Made by a program: the position numbers and the translations under genes. Below the pieces are notes generated by a model. That model had not been told where the DNA came from. It saw only the letters and a list, made by a program, of their open reading frames with translations, and made no database searches. A DNA stretch of 34,390 nt, from contig CABXDN010000014.1 of the NCBI GenBank assembly GCA_902511005.1, positions 1-34,390 on the forward strand, given 5' to 3'. This document shows positions 7,998 through 15,507 of this stretch, in pieces (positions within the stretch are counted from its first letter, which is position 1; every line of letters begins with the position of its first letter). This stretch comes from an uncultured Candidatus Poseidoniales archaeon (GTDB lineage: Archaea; Thermoplasmatota; Poseidoniia; Poseidoniales; Thalassarchaeaceae).

Positions 7998-8774
7998 TTA
8001 GAATATCATTTGAACTTCATCGTCGTCATCATCATTATCATTAGGCGCTGGCAAAGATGTTTGCTGTGCACGATTGAATGCCTCTCTTACACGCTCTTCA
8101 ATATTTCTTGCATCATTCAACAAATCTTGGATCGGAATTTCTCTATCGAGTAATTCGCTCACTCCCTCCACGGCAATAAGTGCAGCACGTGCATCGGGAT
8201 ACATCGGATTACACTCAGCTAGCAGAGCAGATACTTCCAAGCCTCGGCGTTCGCCTTCAGCGATAAGATAACCTGCAATACCAGATACAATTCCTTGTTG
8301 GATACGACGAATACCGGCTTTATCTAATTGATCTCTACCTTCTTGAGTAGAGGAAACACCCCATAATTCACCTTCCTCTTTAATTCCAAGTTCATTACTT
8401 ATGACACCATCAACTACAATTAGACGATCAAAACCACCCTTTGTAAACCATTCAAGCACAGTTTCGCCAAAATAAACATCTTTTTCATTTGGGAATTGTA
8501 TTTCTGAAGTAAATACGCCTAATCCTTCGCCTTGATAAACTCGAACAGGGTGCTTTGGTACTGAGTCATGGATTAAAGCAATTGCTGGGAAATGAGGATG
8601 TAAAACGGTGCCCATGACATCTAAATCAAGAGCACTAATCAAATGAGATGTCGTAATTACACCCACTGATCCAACTGTTGAGAATCCGCAAATTGCAGTT
8701 CCGCCGAGGCGACTCGGGTCGGCTTCTGCGTGCAAAACTAATGGATAGCCGGCACTATTGTCGCTACTCATCAT
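7998..8774 (-). CDS. PAC2-family protein (proteasome assembly chaperone homologue) with acidic C-terminal tail
   Basis: PAC2 proteins in archaea (PbaA/PbaB) and eukaryotes (Pba1/Pba2) assist proteasome assembly or dock on the 20S core through C-terminal tails. This 258-residue protein has the family core: GFSTVGSVGVITTSHLI near the N-terminus, HPHFPAIALIHD, VRVYQGEGLGVFTSEIQFP, a DRLIVVDGV strand, GIVSGIAGYLI (about residue 165) and ALLAECNPMYPDARAA. It ends in an unusual run of Asp then EVQMIF; the last residues are hydrophobic but not a true HbYX. The start is set at 8774 (ATG-ATG) because a TATA-like box at 8811-8816 lies downstream of the longer candidate at 8807. Its paralogue is at 15508-16314. 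Its stop codon directly abuts that of nfuA. Confidence 0.85.
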   Translation of the reverse strand: MMSSDNSAGYPLVLHAEADPSRLGGTAICGFSTVGSVGVITTSHLISALDLDVMGTVLHPHFPAIALIHDSVPKHPVRVYQGEGLGVFTSEIQFPNEKDVYFGETVLEWFTKGGFDRLIVVDGVISNELGIKEEGELWGVSSTQEGRDQLDKAGIRRIQQGIVSGIAGYLIAEGERRGLEVSALLAECNPMYPDARAALIAVEGVSELLDREIPIQDLLNDARNIEERVREAFNRAQQTSLPAPNDNDDDDDEVQMIF

Positions 8775-8810
8775 ACACCGCAGCAAGTTAGTTATCTTAA
8801 ATCTCACAGT

Positions 8811-8816
8811 TATAAA
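8811..8816 (-). promoter_or_regulatory. TATA-like box upstream of the PAC2 gene
   Basis: The minus strand reads GATTTTATAACTG. The box centre is about 40 nt upstream of the ATG-ATG at 8774, which predicts a transcript start near 8788 and a short leader. The box also reads TATAAA on the plus strand, but it is too far from the 8877 start to be its best candidate. Confidence 0.35.
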
Positions 8817-8876
8817 ATCACTTTTTGTTAAAAAATAATACTAGGATTTAACTAAATTGGCGTCGCCGGCAATAAC

Positions 8877-9431
8877 ATGAGCACAATTGAAGAATCTGGA
8901 ATGGGACGAATTTACATCAAAGTTGGTTCTGATATTATTGATTTGACTGGATCCGCAAAAGAAGTTAGCGATGGTTGGTTGAAAATCAAAGAAGATGGTT
9001 CATGGACTGCCAATCTTTCTGCAATTAGGAATGCCCGAGACTTAGCTGTTGAAGAAGCAGCTCAAAGAGCGATTCAAAGCGGAATACCGGAACGTGGGTC
9101 TGCTTTTAGAAGAGTTCTAGATTCTTGTGGGATTGAGAAAATCGGAGATGTTATCTTAGCTACTATACATTACTTAAGATTTGTAGAAAAAGAAACAAAT
9201 ACGCCCCCTAGAGAATTGAAAACATTGGTTTCTCAATCTGGAAAATGGAGCGAAGAAGAAGTAGAAAAATGGAATCTTTCATTATACATCAATAGAATGT
9301 TAGAAGGCGGCGTTTCTGGAAAAAAACAAGAGCCCCTATTAGAATACCCAACAGGTATGCCTAAGAAAAATAGGTATGTTGTTTTGACAGATGCTGGGCG
9401 GAATTATCTGGAGAGATTATCTCGTGACTGA
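8877..9431 (+). CDS. Protein of unknown function, possible C-terminal winged helix
   Basis: I do not recognise this 184-residue protein. It is soluble, with no signal peptide or membrane helix. The N-terminus has a short beta-like segment (IYIKVGSDIIDLTGSAKEV). The middle is helical and basic/acidic mixed. The C-terminus (KKNRYVVLTDAGRNYLERL) resembles the last strand and helix of winged-helix domains such as the LTxxGxxxL pattern of MarR/PadR-type proteins, so nucleic-acid binding is possible but unproven. It is divergent from the PAC2 gene, across 102 nt containing A/T-rich promoter-like sequence (8831-8842). Its last 8 bases overlap the GTG start of the pentapeptide-repeat gene, so the two are probably translated together. 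Confidence 0.75.
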   Translation: MSTIEESGMGRIYIKVGSDIIDLTGSAKEVSDGWLKIKEDGSWTANLSAIRNARDLAVEEAAQRAIQSGIPERGSAFRRVLDSCGIEKIGDVILATIHYLRFVEKETNTPPRELKTLVSQSGKWSEEEVEKWNLSLYINRMLEGGVSGKKQEPLLEYPTGMPKKNRYVVLTDAGRNYLERLSRD

Positions 9432-9819
9432 AGAGAACACTGAAAGAAAAGATTGGTCATATACATCTCACATAGGTGAAGATTTGCGAGGTATAGATTT
9501 ATCCGGAGCCGATTTAAGAAGAGCTGTATTTGATGGTGCTGATTTAGAAGGGGCAGATCTTTCGGGAGCAGACCTTAGGAAAGCCTCTTTCAAACAAGCA
9601 AATTTAATGAAAGCAGCCTTTGATAATGCAGATATGCGAGATGCTATTTTTATTAAAGCTAGAATGAATCTGTCAAATTTTCAAGGAGCTAAGCTAGATC
9701 GAGCAGATTTGAGAGGTATAAGAGGAAGATATGCAATTTGGAGAAAAGCCAACTGGTGGGATGCTAAAATGAATGATGACCTTCGTGGTGCTTTGTCAAA
9801 AAAATGGCCAAAAGAATAA
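9424..9819 (+). CDS. Pentapeptide-repeat protein
   Basis: This is a 131-residue protein built largely from A(D/N)LxX repeats (about residues 20-105): LRGIDLSGADLRRAVFDGAD, then further LSGAD, KQAN, DNAD and LDRAD units. In the family these form a right-handed quadrilateral beta-helix. Functions vary widely (DNA mimicry, scaffolding) and none can be assigned here. The GTG at 9424 is preferred as start because the ORF then overlaps the upstream gene by only 8 nt; a longer in-frame start at 9391 lies deep inside that gene. The final segment (WRKANWWDAKMNDDLRGALS) is rich in Trp and not repetitive. Confidence 0.85.
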   Translation: MTEENTERKDWSYTSHIGEDLRGIDLSGADLRRAVFDGADLEGADLSGADLRKASFKQANLMKAAFDNADMRDAIFIKARMNLSNFQGAKLDRADLRGIRGRYAIWRKANWWDAKMNDDLRGALSKKWPKE

Positions 9820-9828
9820 CTTTTAATT

Positions 9829-10245
9829 TCACTCTAGAAATATTTTAGAAAGGCCATTCCGAATCCATTCTGGAACTGGGATTTTATCTTTAATCGAATC
9901 CATATTTGTACACACAGTGGTTTGTGTTGCACTCCAGCACAATGTTTCGCTCTGATTGAAAATTTCAATAAACCAAGTAATTGATGTGTTACCAATATTT
10001 TTTACAGAAATATTACACACGGCTGTGTCGCCATAACTAAGAGGGTGGAGGAAATTTGCTTCGCTATGGACCAATGGGAATCCTATTCGATGTTTTTGTA
10101 ATAATTCGTTGTAATGAATATTACAAGTATATTCCCAAGACTCCTCGTAAAAACGATGGGCTAAATCCCAAAATCTAGGGTAATATACAATGCCTGCTAA
10201 ATCTATCATGGGGAAATCAATTCGTCTGGATGTGGCAAAAGCCAT
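9829..10245 (-). CDS. Hotdog-fold acyl-CoA thioesterase, 4-hydroxybenzoyl-CoA thioesterase/YbgC-like
   Basis: This 138-residue protein is the usual length for a single hotdog domain. Its N-terminus (RRIDFPMIDLAGIVYYPRFW, residues 7-26) fits the family signature in which an Asp precedes Ala-Gly-x-Val-Tyr-Tyr and acts in thioester hydrolysis. It is followed by the long central helix (AHRFYEESWEY). The later segment (HSEANFLHPLSYGDTAVCNISV) matches the substrate-channel strands of the family. The acyl-CoA substrate cannot be told from sequence. It lies tail-to-tail with the pentapeptide-repeat gene and is followed upstream by the MFS gene on the same strand. Confidence 0.85.
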   Translation of the reverse strand: MAFATSRRIDFPMIDLAGIVYYPRFWDLAHRFYEESWEYTCNIHYNELLQKHRIGFPLVHSEANFLHPLSYGDTAVCNISVKNIGNTSITWFIEIFNQSETLCWSATQTTVCTNMDSIKDKIPVPEWIRNGLSKIFLE

Positions 10246-10296
10246 GCTCTACCGTAATATGTCAAAGCCTTGAAATCTATGGAAGAAGATTTACTT

Positions 10297-11529
10297 TTAT
10301 TCGACTCTTGGGAATTTTTCAGAAGGATTTCTTTGAAAATTTCTAAAGGAAGGGATAAGTAAACCTATAGTAGTAGTCAAAACCATGAATGAAACTGCAA
10401 TGGAATAAGTTGTCAAGACATTCGTGAGCGATATTAACCAACCTCCAAGAAGTGGCGCAATGGGAAGAAAGATTAGAGAACCTACTGCATCTAAAGAATT
10501 TACTCGGCCTCGGAGATGTTGATCTACGCTATCGGACATTGCTGTCCTCCAAATTACCATCAAAGAACCTCCTAGAATACCTTCGAGTAATACGAATATT
10601 AATACTGCCCAAAATGGAATTGGCATAGCCCAAAATAGCATACACCATGCAATAGCCCCTATGAAAATATAGAATACTAACCCTCTTTTTTCTTTGGGAA
10701 CTGGTCTAATACCTGCAAAAGCAGAACCAATCATTGCACCCGCTGCGCCGACTGCTCCAAAAATGCCGTATGAACGAGCACCCAAATCTTTCGATTCAAT
10801 CAAGAAAGGAACGCCTATCTCTATCATTGAGTCCCAAAAATGCCAAAACATGAACATTAAGATACCCGCGAATAACCAAGGCTGTGTTCTGACAAATGAC
10901 ATCGCTTCGGATATCTCTTCACGGAGATTACCTGATGTATCCTCTCTTTCTATAGGAATTTCAGGAATGGTCCAAAGGATTCCTGCGCTAACTAGGAATG
11001 TAAATACATCAAATAATAAACAAACTTCAAGGTTAAAATAGAACAATAAACTAGTACCAACTAAAGGTCCAACCATATATGCCATTGTCATTATTATACC
11101 ATGAATTGAATTCGCTTCGGATAGTAAATTTTCATCAATCAAATCAGGTAATAAGGCATTTTCTGCAGGAATTGAGAAAGCAGATATTGCACCCACTGAA
11201 AAAGCCAGTAATAATAATGTAGGAACTAAAGGAAATGAAAAGAGAAGACAAAATATTGCAATAAAGACTATTCCCGCTTCAACTAAATCTGCCACTAATG
11301 CGACAGTTCTTCGAGGCAATTTGTCCACTACCATTCCGGCATACAATAACAATGGTAAATGGCCTAGAAAATATGCTGTCAGTAAATAACCATAGGCAGT
11401 TGGCCCTCCGGATTGAGAAACTACCCATGCAATTGAAATAAAGAATATAGAATTCCCCCATGTATTAATTCCTTTTGCAATAAGAAAGCGACGAAGGTAA
11501 GGTTCACTCCATGCTTCTCGCATACTCAT
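10297..11529 (-). CDS. Major facilitator superfamily transporter (MFS_3/EntS-like exporter)
   Basis: This is a 410-residue integral membrane protein with about twelve hydrophobic helices. It carries the MFS loop 2-3 signature MVVDKLPRRTVALVADLVEA (about 65-84), and the mid-helix segments SIPAENALLPDLIDENLLSEANSI and QHLRGRVNSLD are typical of the MFS_3 group (EntS-like exporters, multidrug-type). In-frame ATGs are at 11529 and 11523; either is possible. Substrate is unknown. It follows the tRNA-Arg gene on the same strand and is 51 nt upstream of the thioesterase gene, so those two may share a transcript. Confidence 0.88.
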   Translation of the reverse strand: MSMREAWSEPYLRRFLIAKGINTWGNSIFFISIAWVVSQSGGPTAYGYLLTAYFLGHLPLLLYAGMVVDKLPRRTVALVADLVEAGIVFIAIFCLLFSFPLVPTLLLLAFSVGAISAFSIPAENALLPDLIDENLLSEANSIHGIIMTMAYMVGPLVGTSLLFYFNLEVCLLFDVFTFLVSAGILWTIPEIPIEREDTSGNLREEISEAMSFVRTQPWLFAGILMFMFWHFWDSMIEIGVPFLIESKDLGARSYGIFGAVGAAGAMIGSAFAGIRPVPKEKRGLVFYIFIGAIAWCMLFWAMPIPFWAVLIFVLLEGILGGSLMVIWRTAMSDSVDQHLRGRVNSLDAVGSLIFLPIAPLLGGWLISLTNVLTTYSIAVSFMVLTTTIGLLIPSFRNFQRNPSEKFPRVE

Positions 11530-11604
11530 AAAAGCGGGCGTTTAGAGTCGCCCTTTCAACTATTGCAATATAAAAAATACAAAGTTAACACTAATGCGTA
11601 ATAA

Positions 11605-11681
11605 TGGCGGACCCACCGCGATTTGAACACGGGTTTAAGGCTCCGCAAGCCCCAGTGATATCCAGGCTACACTATGGGTCC
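11605..11681 (-). tRNA. tRNA-Arg, anticodon GCG (CCA encoded)
   Basis: The minus strand folds into a full cloverleaf: acceptor GGACCCA with TGGGTCC, anticodon arm GGGGC-TTGCGGA-GCCTT, T-arm CCGTG-TTCAAAT-CGCGG and discriminator G. The anticodon is GCG after U33, which reads CGC/CGU arginine codons. The 3' CCA is encoded in the genome (11605-11607). No intron is present. A TATA-like box lies about 50 nt upstream of the mature 5' end. Confidence 0.95.
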
Positions 11682-11728
11682 AATGAGCGTTCGAAAGAAG
11701 GCCCCTGTTTAATTCCGACGGTTGAAAG

Positions 11729-11734
11729 TTATAT
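11729..11734 (-). promoter_or_regulatory. TATA-like box of tRNA-Arg
   Basis: The minus strand reads CCATATAACTTT. Its centre is 50 nt upstream of the mature tRNA 5' end (11681), the same distance as the box seen before tRNA-Pro. This predicts a pre-tRNA leader of about 25 nt. It falls just before the end of the upstream gene's reading frame (stop at 11739). Confidence 0.4.
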
Positions 11735-11738
11735 GGAT

Positions 11739-12092
11739 TCATAAATCCAAAGGAAGGATTGTTTTCCAACTTGGCTGCGCTAGTTTCTTTGATTTAGGAC
11801 CATCTCTTGGATTAGGATGTCTATGTAAAAGAACGCCATGCATACCTTCAACATTGAATTTAACTCTTAACTCGACCATTCTGTCTCTTTCTACTATCTG
11901 CATCATTTCAGAGTCAAGCTCGAATGAGGTAGTAGAATTATCATCCTCATTATTCTTGATAAGAAGGGTTGTATTATCAATCTCTGCTCGAGGAGAGAAA
12001 TCGTAATCTCTAGGGTTTTCCATAATGACCTTTAAATCGGCAATAAGTCGATCTCGAATTGAGACTTTAGTTATCTGCATCTCTTTGACCAT
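11739..12092 (-). CDS. Small protein of unknown function
   Basis: I do not recognise this 117-residue protein (from the ATG at 12092; a further ATG lies at 12080, and a GTG at 12152 would overlap the upstream gene by 8 nt). It is soluble, mixed alpha/beta by appearance, with no signal peptide. Segments such as SIRDRLIADLKVIMENPRDY, DNTTLLIKN and VELRVKFNVEGMHGVLLHRH suggest a compact domain, and the tail is basic (PKSKKLAQPSWK). It is 52 nt downstream of the PKD lipoprotein gene on the same strand, so co-transcription is likely. No function is proposed. Confidence 0.6.
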   Translation of the reverse strand: MVKEMQITKVSIRDRLIADLKVIMENPRDYDFSPRAEIDNTTLLIKNNEDDNSTTSFELDSEMMQIVERDRMVELRVKFNVEGMHGVLLHRHPNPRDGPKSKKLAQPSWKTILPLDL

Positions 12093-12144
12093 AGTAGGGC
12101 CAAGGAGAATTAGTTGAAAGCACTTCCCACCAGTAGGTAAGAAT

Positions 12145-13332
12145 TTATACACCAGTTTCCATAACTATTGGTATTAAAATTACAAACTCTACTGATAAAT
12201 CCCAATCATTACCGGTATCTGGATCAACTCCGTCAACAGGCAAATCTGGGTCGCATTGGTCTGCTGATATTTCCCATATCCAATCTCCTTGACCAAATCT
12301 TTGCCCCGGTTGGTTCAGCAAATTACTAACTATAGTTGCTGAAGAATCGGATTGTAATGTATAATCGCTTTGAGGCCTTTCATTCATGTTATCAAGAGAA
12401 ATATATGCAGTCGCATTTTCAGTAATATTATCATGAGTCGTGGACGTGAAGGTTGACCAACCTGTTAATGGTACGTCGAGATATAGTGAAAAATTATCTT
12501 CTGGCCACATTATTGGAATAATATCTCTAGCGAGAGTTAATGTTGCATTGAAGTGAATTATTCTAGCGCCTAATCCTGGATTATGATCGAAAGAGATGGT
12601 GTCTCCTTGTTCGAGATATCCGGACCAAGAAAAATCAATGGTTTTCTCTTCCCAACTTACATAATAATTTCTCGAAATAACCATAATTGTCCATTCTTGA
12701 GACGAAATCCCACCTTTATCGTCAATGACCGTTAAGACTCCTGTATGGTTCCCCGGCTCTGAAAATTCAACTTCTATAATTGCATCGTTAGCATCTGCGT
12801 CTCCTGCTGGATTGCCATCTCCGTCACTATCAATTGTTTTATCAAAATCCCACATATATTCAAGTGAGCCTCCTTCTGGATCAAAAGAACCTGAAGCATC
12901 TATAATTGCAATTCCGCCCGTTTTTACATATCCTGGGATATCAATCTGAATTGTAGGAGGTGCATTCACGAATACGCTAATTGATATCGAATCCGATTCG
13001 CCATTGTCGTTTGTCACAGTTAATTCAACTTCAAAACTTCCAGGGATCAGAAAACGATGACTAATAATTCCAGCTTTAGTCATTCTGGTTTCTCCATCCC
13101 CAAAATCCCAATTATAATCAGTGATTATTGAAGGAGAAGGAGTTGTTGATCCTCTAGCATCAAAATTTATTACATCTCCTGCATTTATCTCAGGCGCTCC
13201 AGTTAAGGACGAATTTGCATCGGTTGTTATTTCAGCGGTCGGAGTCGTTGATGAAAGGCCGGTACATCCAGAAATTGAAACCAACAATATCATACAACAT
13301 ACAGAGAAAGTAGCAATCTTAATCGGCGTCAT
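12145..13332 (-). CDS. PKD-domain surface lipoprotein
   Basis: This is a 395-residue predicted lipoprotein. From the ATG at 13332 it has a short signal (MTPIKIATFSVCCMILL) and lipobox VSISGC with Cys23; an in-frame ATG at 13347 adds five residues. Two PKD domains follow, at about 45-125 and 127-220, with the characteristic WDFGDGE and YMWDFD strands and VTNDNGE / VIDDKGG ends. The second carries an acidic DSDGDGNPAGDADAND insertion like a calcium loop. The remaining 175 residues (from about 222) are beta-rich, with several N-x-S/T sites, and match no domain I know. PKD domains are typically extracellular adhesive or spacer modules. Ligand and role are unknown. Confidence 0.83.
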   Translation of the reverse strand: MTPIKIATFSVCCMILLVSISGCTGLSSTTPTAEITTDANSSLTGAPEINAGDVINFDARGSTTPSPSIITDYNWDFGDGETRMTKAGIISHRFLIPGSFEVELTVTNDNGESDSISISVFVNAPPTIQIDIPGYVKTGGIAIIDASGSFDPEGGSLEYMWDFDKTIDSDGDGNPAGDADANDAIIEVEFSEPGNHTGVLTVIDDKGGISSQEWTIMVISRNYYVSWEEKTIDFSWSGYLEQGDTISFDHNPGLGARIIHFNATLTLARDIIPIMWPEDNFSLYLDVPLTGWSTFTSTTHDNITENATAYISLDNMNERPQSDYTLQSDSSATIVSNLLNQPGQRFGQGDWIWEISADQCDPDLPVDGVDPDTGNDWDLSVEFVILIPIVMETGV

Positions 13333-13458
13333 CGGACATCTGTGCATAATAAGCCATTCATAGCAATGTTGGATTATTGCACCTAATTATTGTGAAAACT
13401 GTATGATTGAAAAAATGCGGATAGATGAGTTCATGGATGGTGCCTCTTTCGACTAGTT

Positions 13459-14271
13459 GTGTCCGGAGAGATTTTCGCTGGCTTTCGGGTCTTAGGTTTT
13501 GATTTGGAGACAACCGGATTCGATGTGAGAAAGGAGCGCATTGTCGAATATGCACTTGTAGGGAGTGAAATAGATGGCAGTCGCATAAATTTACAGTCAT
13601 TAGTTAACCCTGGAAAAAGAATACCAATTGACTCAACTAATGTACATGGGATTAAAGATGTTGATGTTAAAAATTCAGGTGATTTTTCGGAACATATTAC
13701 GAATATCTCTAGAATGATGAATGATGCAATAATTGTGGGGCATAATGTAATCAAATTTGATTGGAAATTTCTTGAAATGGAATGTCTAAGAGCAGGCGTT
13801 GAAGTCCCAAAGCCACGTGCAATAATTGACACATATGTGATTGCAAGAAAATTAAAAATACAGGGAAGACATACACTTGGAATACTTTGTGATAAATATG
13901 GAATAAATCTAGAGAATGCCCATAGAGCTGATGCTGATGCTGGCGCTACACTATGTCTGCTATGGGAAATTATGAAATCTTATCCTAGATTTTTTAGAGG
14001 AACTATTGATGATTTACAAGACTCTCTTGCGGGCATTAGAAATCAAGACATTCTCGGTCCGAGTTTAGTAGATCTAGAACCAGTTAGTGGCTCAGGAGGT
14101 AATTTGAGAATAAATGGCTCAAATATTGTCATTGCTTTTGGAAAATATAAAGGTAGAACCTTAGAAGAAATAAAAAAGAAGGATTCTCGATATTTGAAAT
14201 GGTTATTTTCGCCTTCTAGTCCTATACCAAAATCGATTTCAGAAAAATATAGTAGAAAATATCTGGATTAA
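13459..14271 (+). CDS. DnaQ-like DEDDh 3'-5' exonuclease with ExoX-type C-terminal domain
   Basis: This 270-residue protein has the DEDDh exonuclease fold: motif I FDLETTG (D15, E17), motif II VGHNVIKFDWKFL (H95-N96, D101) and motif III HRADAD (H155, D160). These residues bind two metal ions and remove nucleotides from 3' ends. The C-terminal segment (about 226-252, IAFGKYKGRTLEEIKKKDSRYLKWL) resembles the small domain found at the end of ExoX and other DnaQ-type nucleases. The GTG at 13459 is the start. It faces the Fe-S PD-(D/E)XK nuclease gene and overlaps its end by 4 bases. Role could be repair or RNA/DNA trimming; the substrate is not visible. Confidence 0.87.
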   Translation: MSGEIFAGFRVLGFDLETTGFDVRKERIVEYALVGSEIDGSRINLQSLVNPGKRIPIDSTNVHGIKDVDVKNSGDFSEHITNISRMMNDAIIVGHNVIKFDWKFLEMECLRAGVEVPKPRAIIDTYVIARKLKIQGRHTLGILCDKYGINLENAHRADADAGATLCLLWEIMKSYPRFFRGTIDDLQDSLAGIRNQDILGPSLVDLEPVSGSGGNLRINGSNIVIAFGKYKGRTLEEIKKKDSRYLKWLFSPSSPIPKSISEKYSRKYLD

Positions 14272-15425
14272 TTCACTCTTATTGATTCTAATAGGGGAGA
14301 CCATTTTAGAACTTCACTCCAATATCCTAAATGTATGATTTTACCTTCCGCACGGACACTTCCAAGGTATATTGGACCATCATATTTTGAGGTAATTAAG
14401 TCAGAAATTTGCTCGAACGCACTATCTTTGAGGAATCCTCCAAATCTTATTTCTGATTCGATAACATCACCTTCATCGCCATCCGCAATTTGCCTTTCAA
14501 ACAAGGCTGCACCTGATGTTTCATCAAATCGAATTAATTTAACAACTTCATCACGGAACATAGTAGAATCAGAAAGATCGCCGTTTCTTCGAGCCACCCA
14601 CCACTCAGGACACCACGCTTTAAATTCACAAAAACCACATACATCAGGCCCTGGTGTTCCGACAAAAGGAGATTTTGTAAGTTTCATCATTTCCCATGCA
14701 ATTCGAGCATCGGCAAGTACTGATTTCCCATCCGCAGAGTAGACTTCAGTATTAGCAGAATACCATCCTTCAGCAGTAACTAGAGGGTGCTCAGGTGTTA
14801 TTTCTTTTAACAAATCTCGATAAAACAATAGTTGCCTTACTACTCTTTCATTGAGATTTTCTTTAGGAGGTTTTCCAGTTTTTAAATCTGCAACTATCCA
14901 ACCTTTAGATTTGCCATTTTCATCTAAATCATCGACTAATAAATCCAATCTTCCAATTAATTTACCATCTTCTGAAGCAAGGCTACCTTCATTTAGCAAT
15001 AAAATAGATTGTAAATTTTTCCAATCACCAATTGAAACTTCAGAAAACTTTTTTTTGGCGAAAGAAACCCTTGTAAAAAGAATATTTAATGCACCAATAA
15101 ATCCCTCTCGGGCTTTACTAATTAAATGAGGTTTCCATTTAGGCTTCCGTGGAGTTTCTAAAAATAACTTTTTTTCAATTTCCCAGTGCTTATCTAGAAT
15201 CTCTTTCATAGAATTTGATAACCACCCTATCTCTAGATCGTCTCTATCTTTAACATCAAGGTTACATATTTCTTCCATTGAATTATGTATCGCATTTCCT
15301 AACGAAGCGGGCATACTTGCTCTGCGAGGTAAACGCTGCCTAGATAACCAATATTTTCGTGGGCATTCTTCAAAACGGTTCCAAGAAGAGGGAGACAACT
15401 GGTGTGAAATAGAAATTTTTTCCAT
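14268..15425 (-). CDS. PD-(D/E)XK nuclease with 4Fe-4S cluster (RecB/AddB/Cas4-like)
   Basis: This 385-residue protein belongs to the PDDEXK_1 superfamily. It opens with LSPSSWNRFEECPRKYWL (residues 10-27), whose Cys21 is the first cluster ligand, followed by the conserved His47 (GNAIHNS). The catalytic core is IGRLDLLVDD (D161) and VADLKTGK (D180, K182), with the QLLFY helix (Q198). The remaining ligands form C-x2-C-x5-C at 263, 266 and 272 (CGFCEFKAWC). The same Fe-S nuclease design is found in AddB, Dna2 and Cas4. About 110 further residues are beta-rich and may form an OB-like domain. No helicase domain and no cas genes are nearby, so a stand-alone DNA repair exonuclease is the best inference. 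Confidence 0.88.
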   Translation of the reverse strand: MEKISISHQLSPSSWNRFEECPRKYWLSRQRLPRRASMPASLGNAIHNSMEEICNLDVKDRDDLEIGWLSNSMKEILDKHWEIEKKLFLETPRKPKWKPHLISKAREGFIGALNILFTRVSFAKKKFSEVSIGDWKNLQSILLLNEGSLASEDGKLIGRLDLLVDDLDENGKSKGWIVADLKTGKPPKENLNERVVRQLLFYRDLLKEITPEHPLVTAEGWYSANTEVYSADGKSVLADARIAWEMMKLTKSPFVGTPGPDVCGFCEFKAWCPEWWVARRNGDLSDSTMFRDEVVKLIRFDETSGAALFERQIADGDEGDVIESEIRFGGFLKDSAFEQISDLITSKYDGPIYLGSVRAEGKIIHLGYWSEVLKWSPLLESIRVN

Positions 15426-15507
15426 TTTTTTTCAACTCGCCTGATTACTCGATGTTATGCTCGGGATGACATAAGGATTAACACCATCGGCCGGTTACTG
15501 TCTAACA

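Noticed and set aside
9391-9423. Upstream extension of the pentapeptide-repeat protein
   Set aside because: The extra codons lie inside the preceding gene and add no repeat. The GTG at 9424 gives a normal coupled start.
14268-15425. Cas4 of a CRISPR system
   Set aside because: The protein is about twice the length of Cas4, and no cas1, cas2 or repeat array is in the window.
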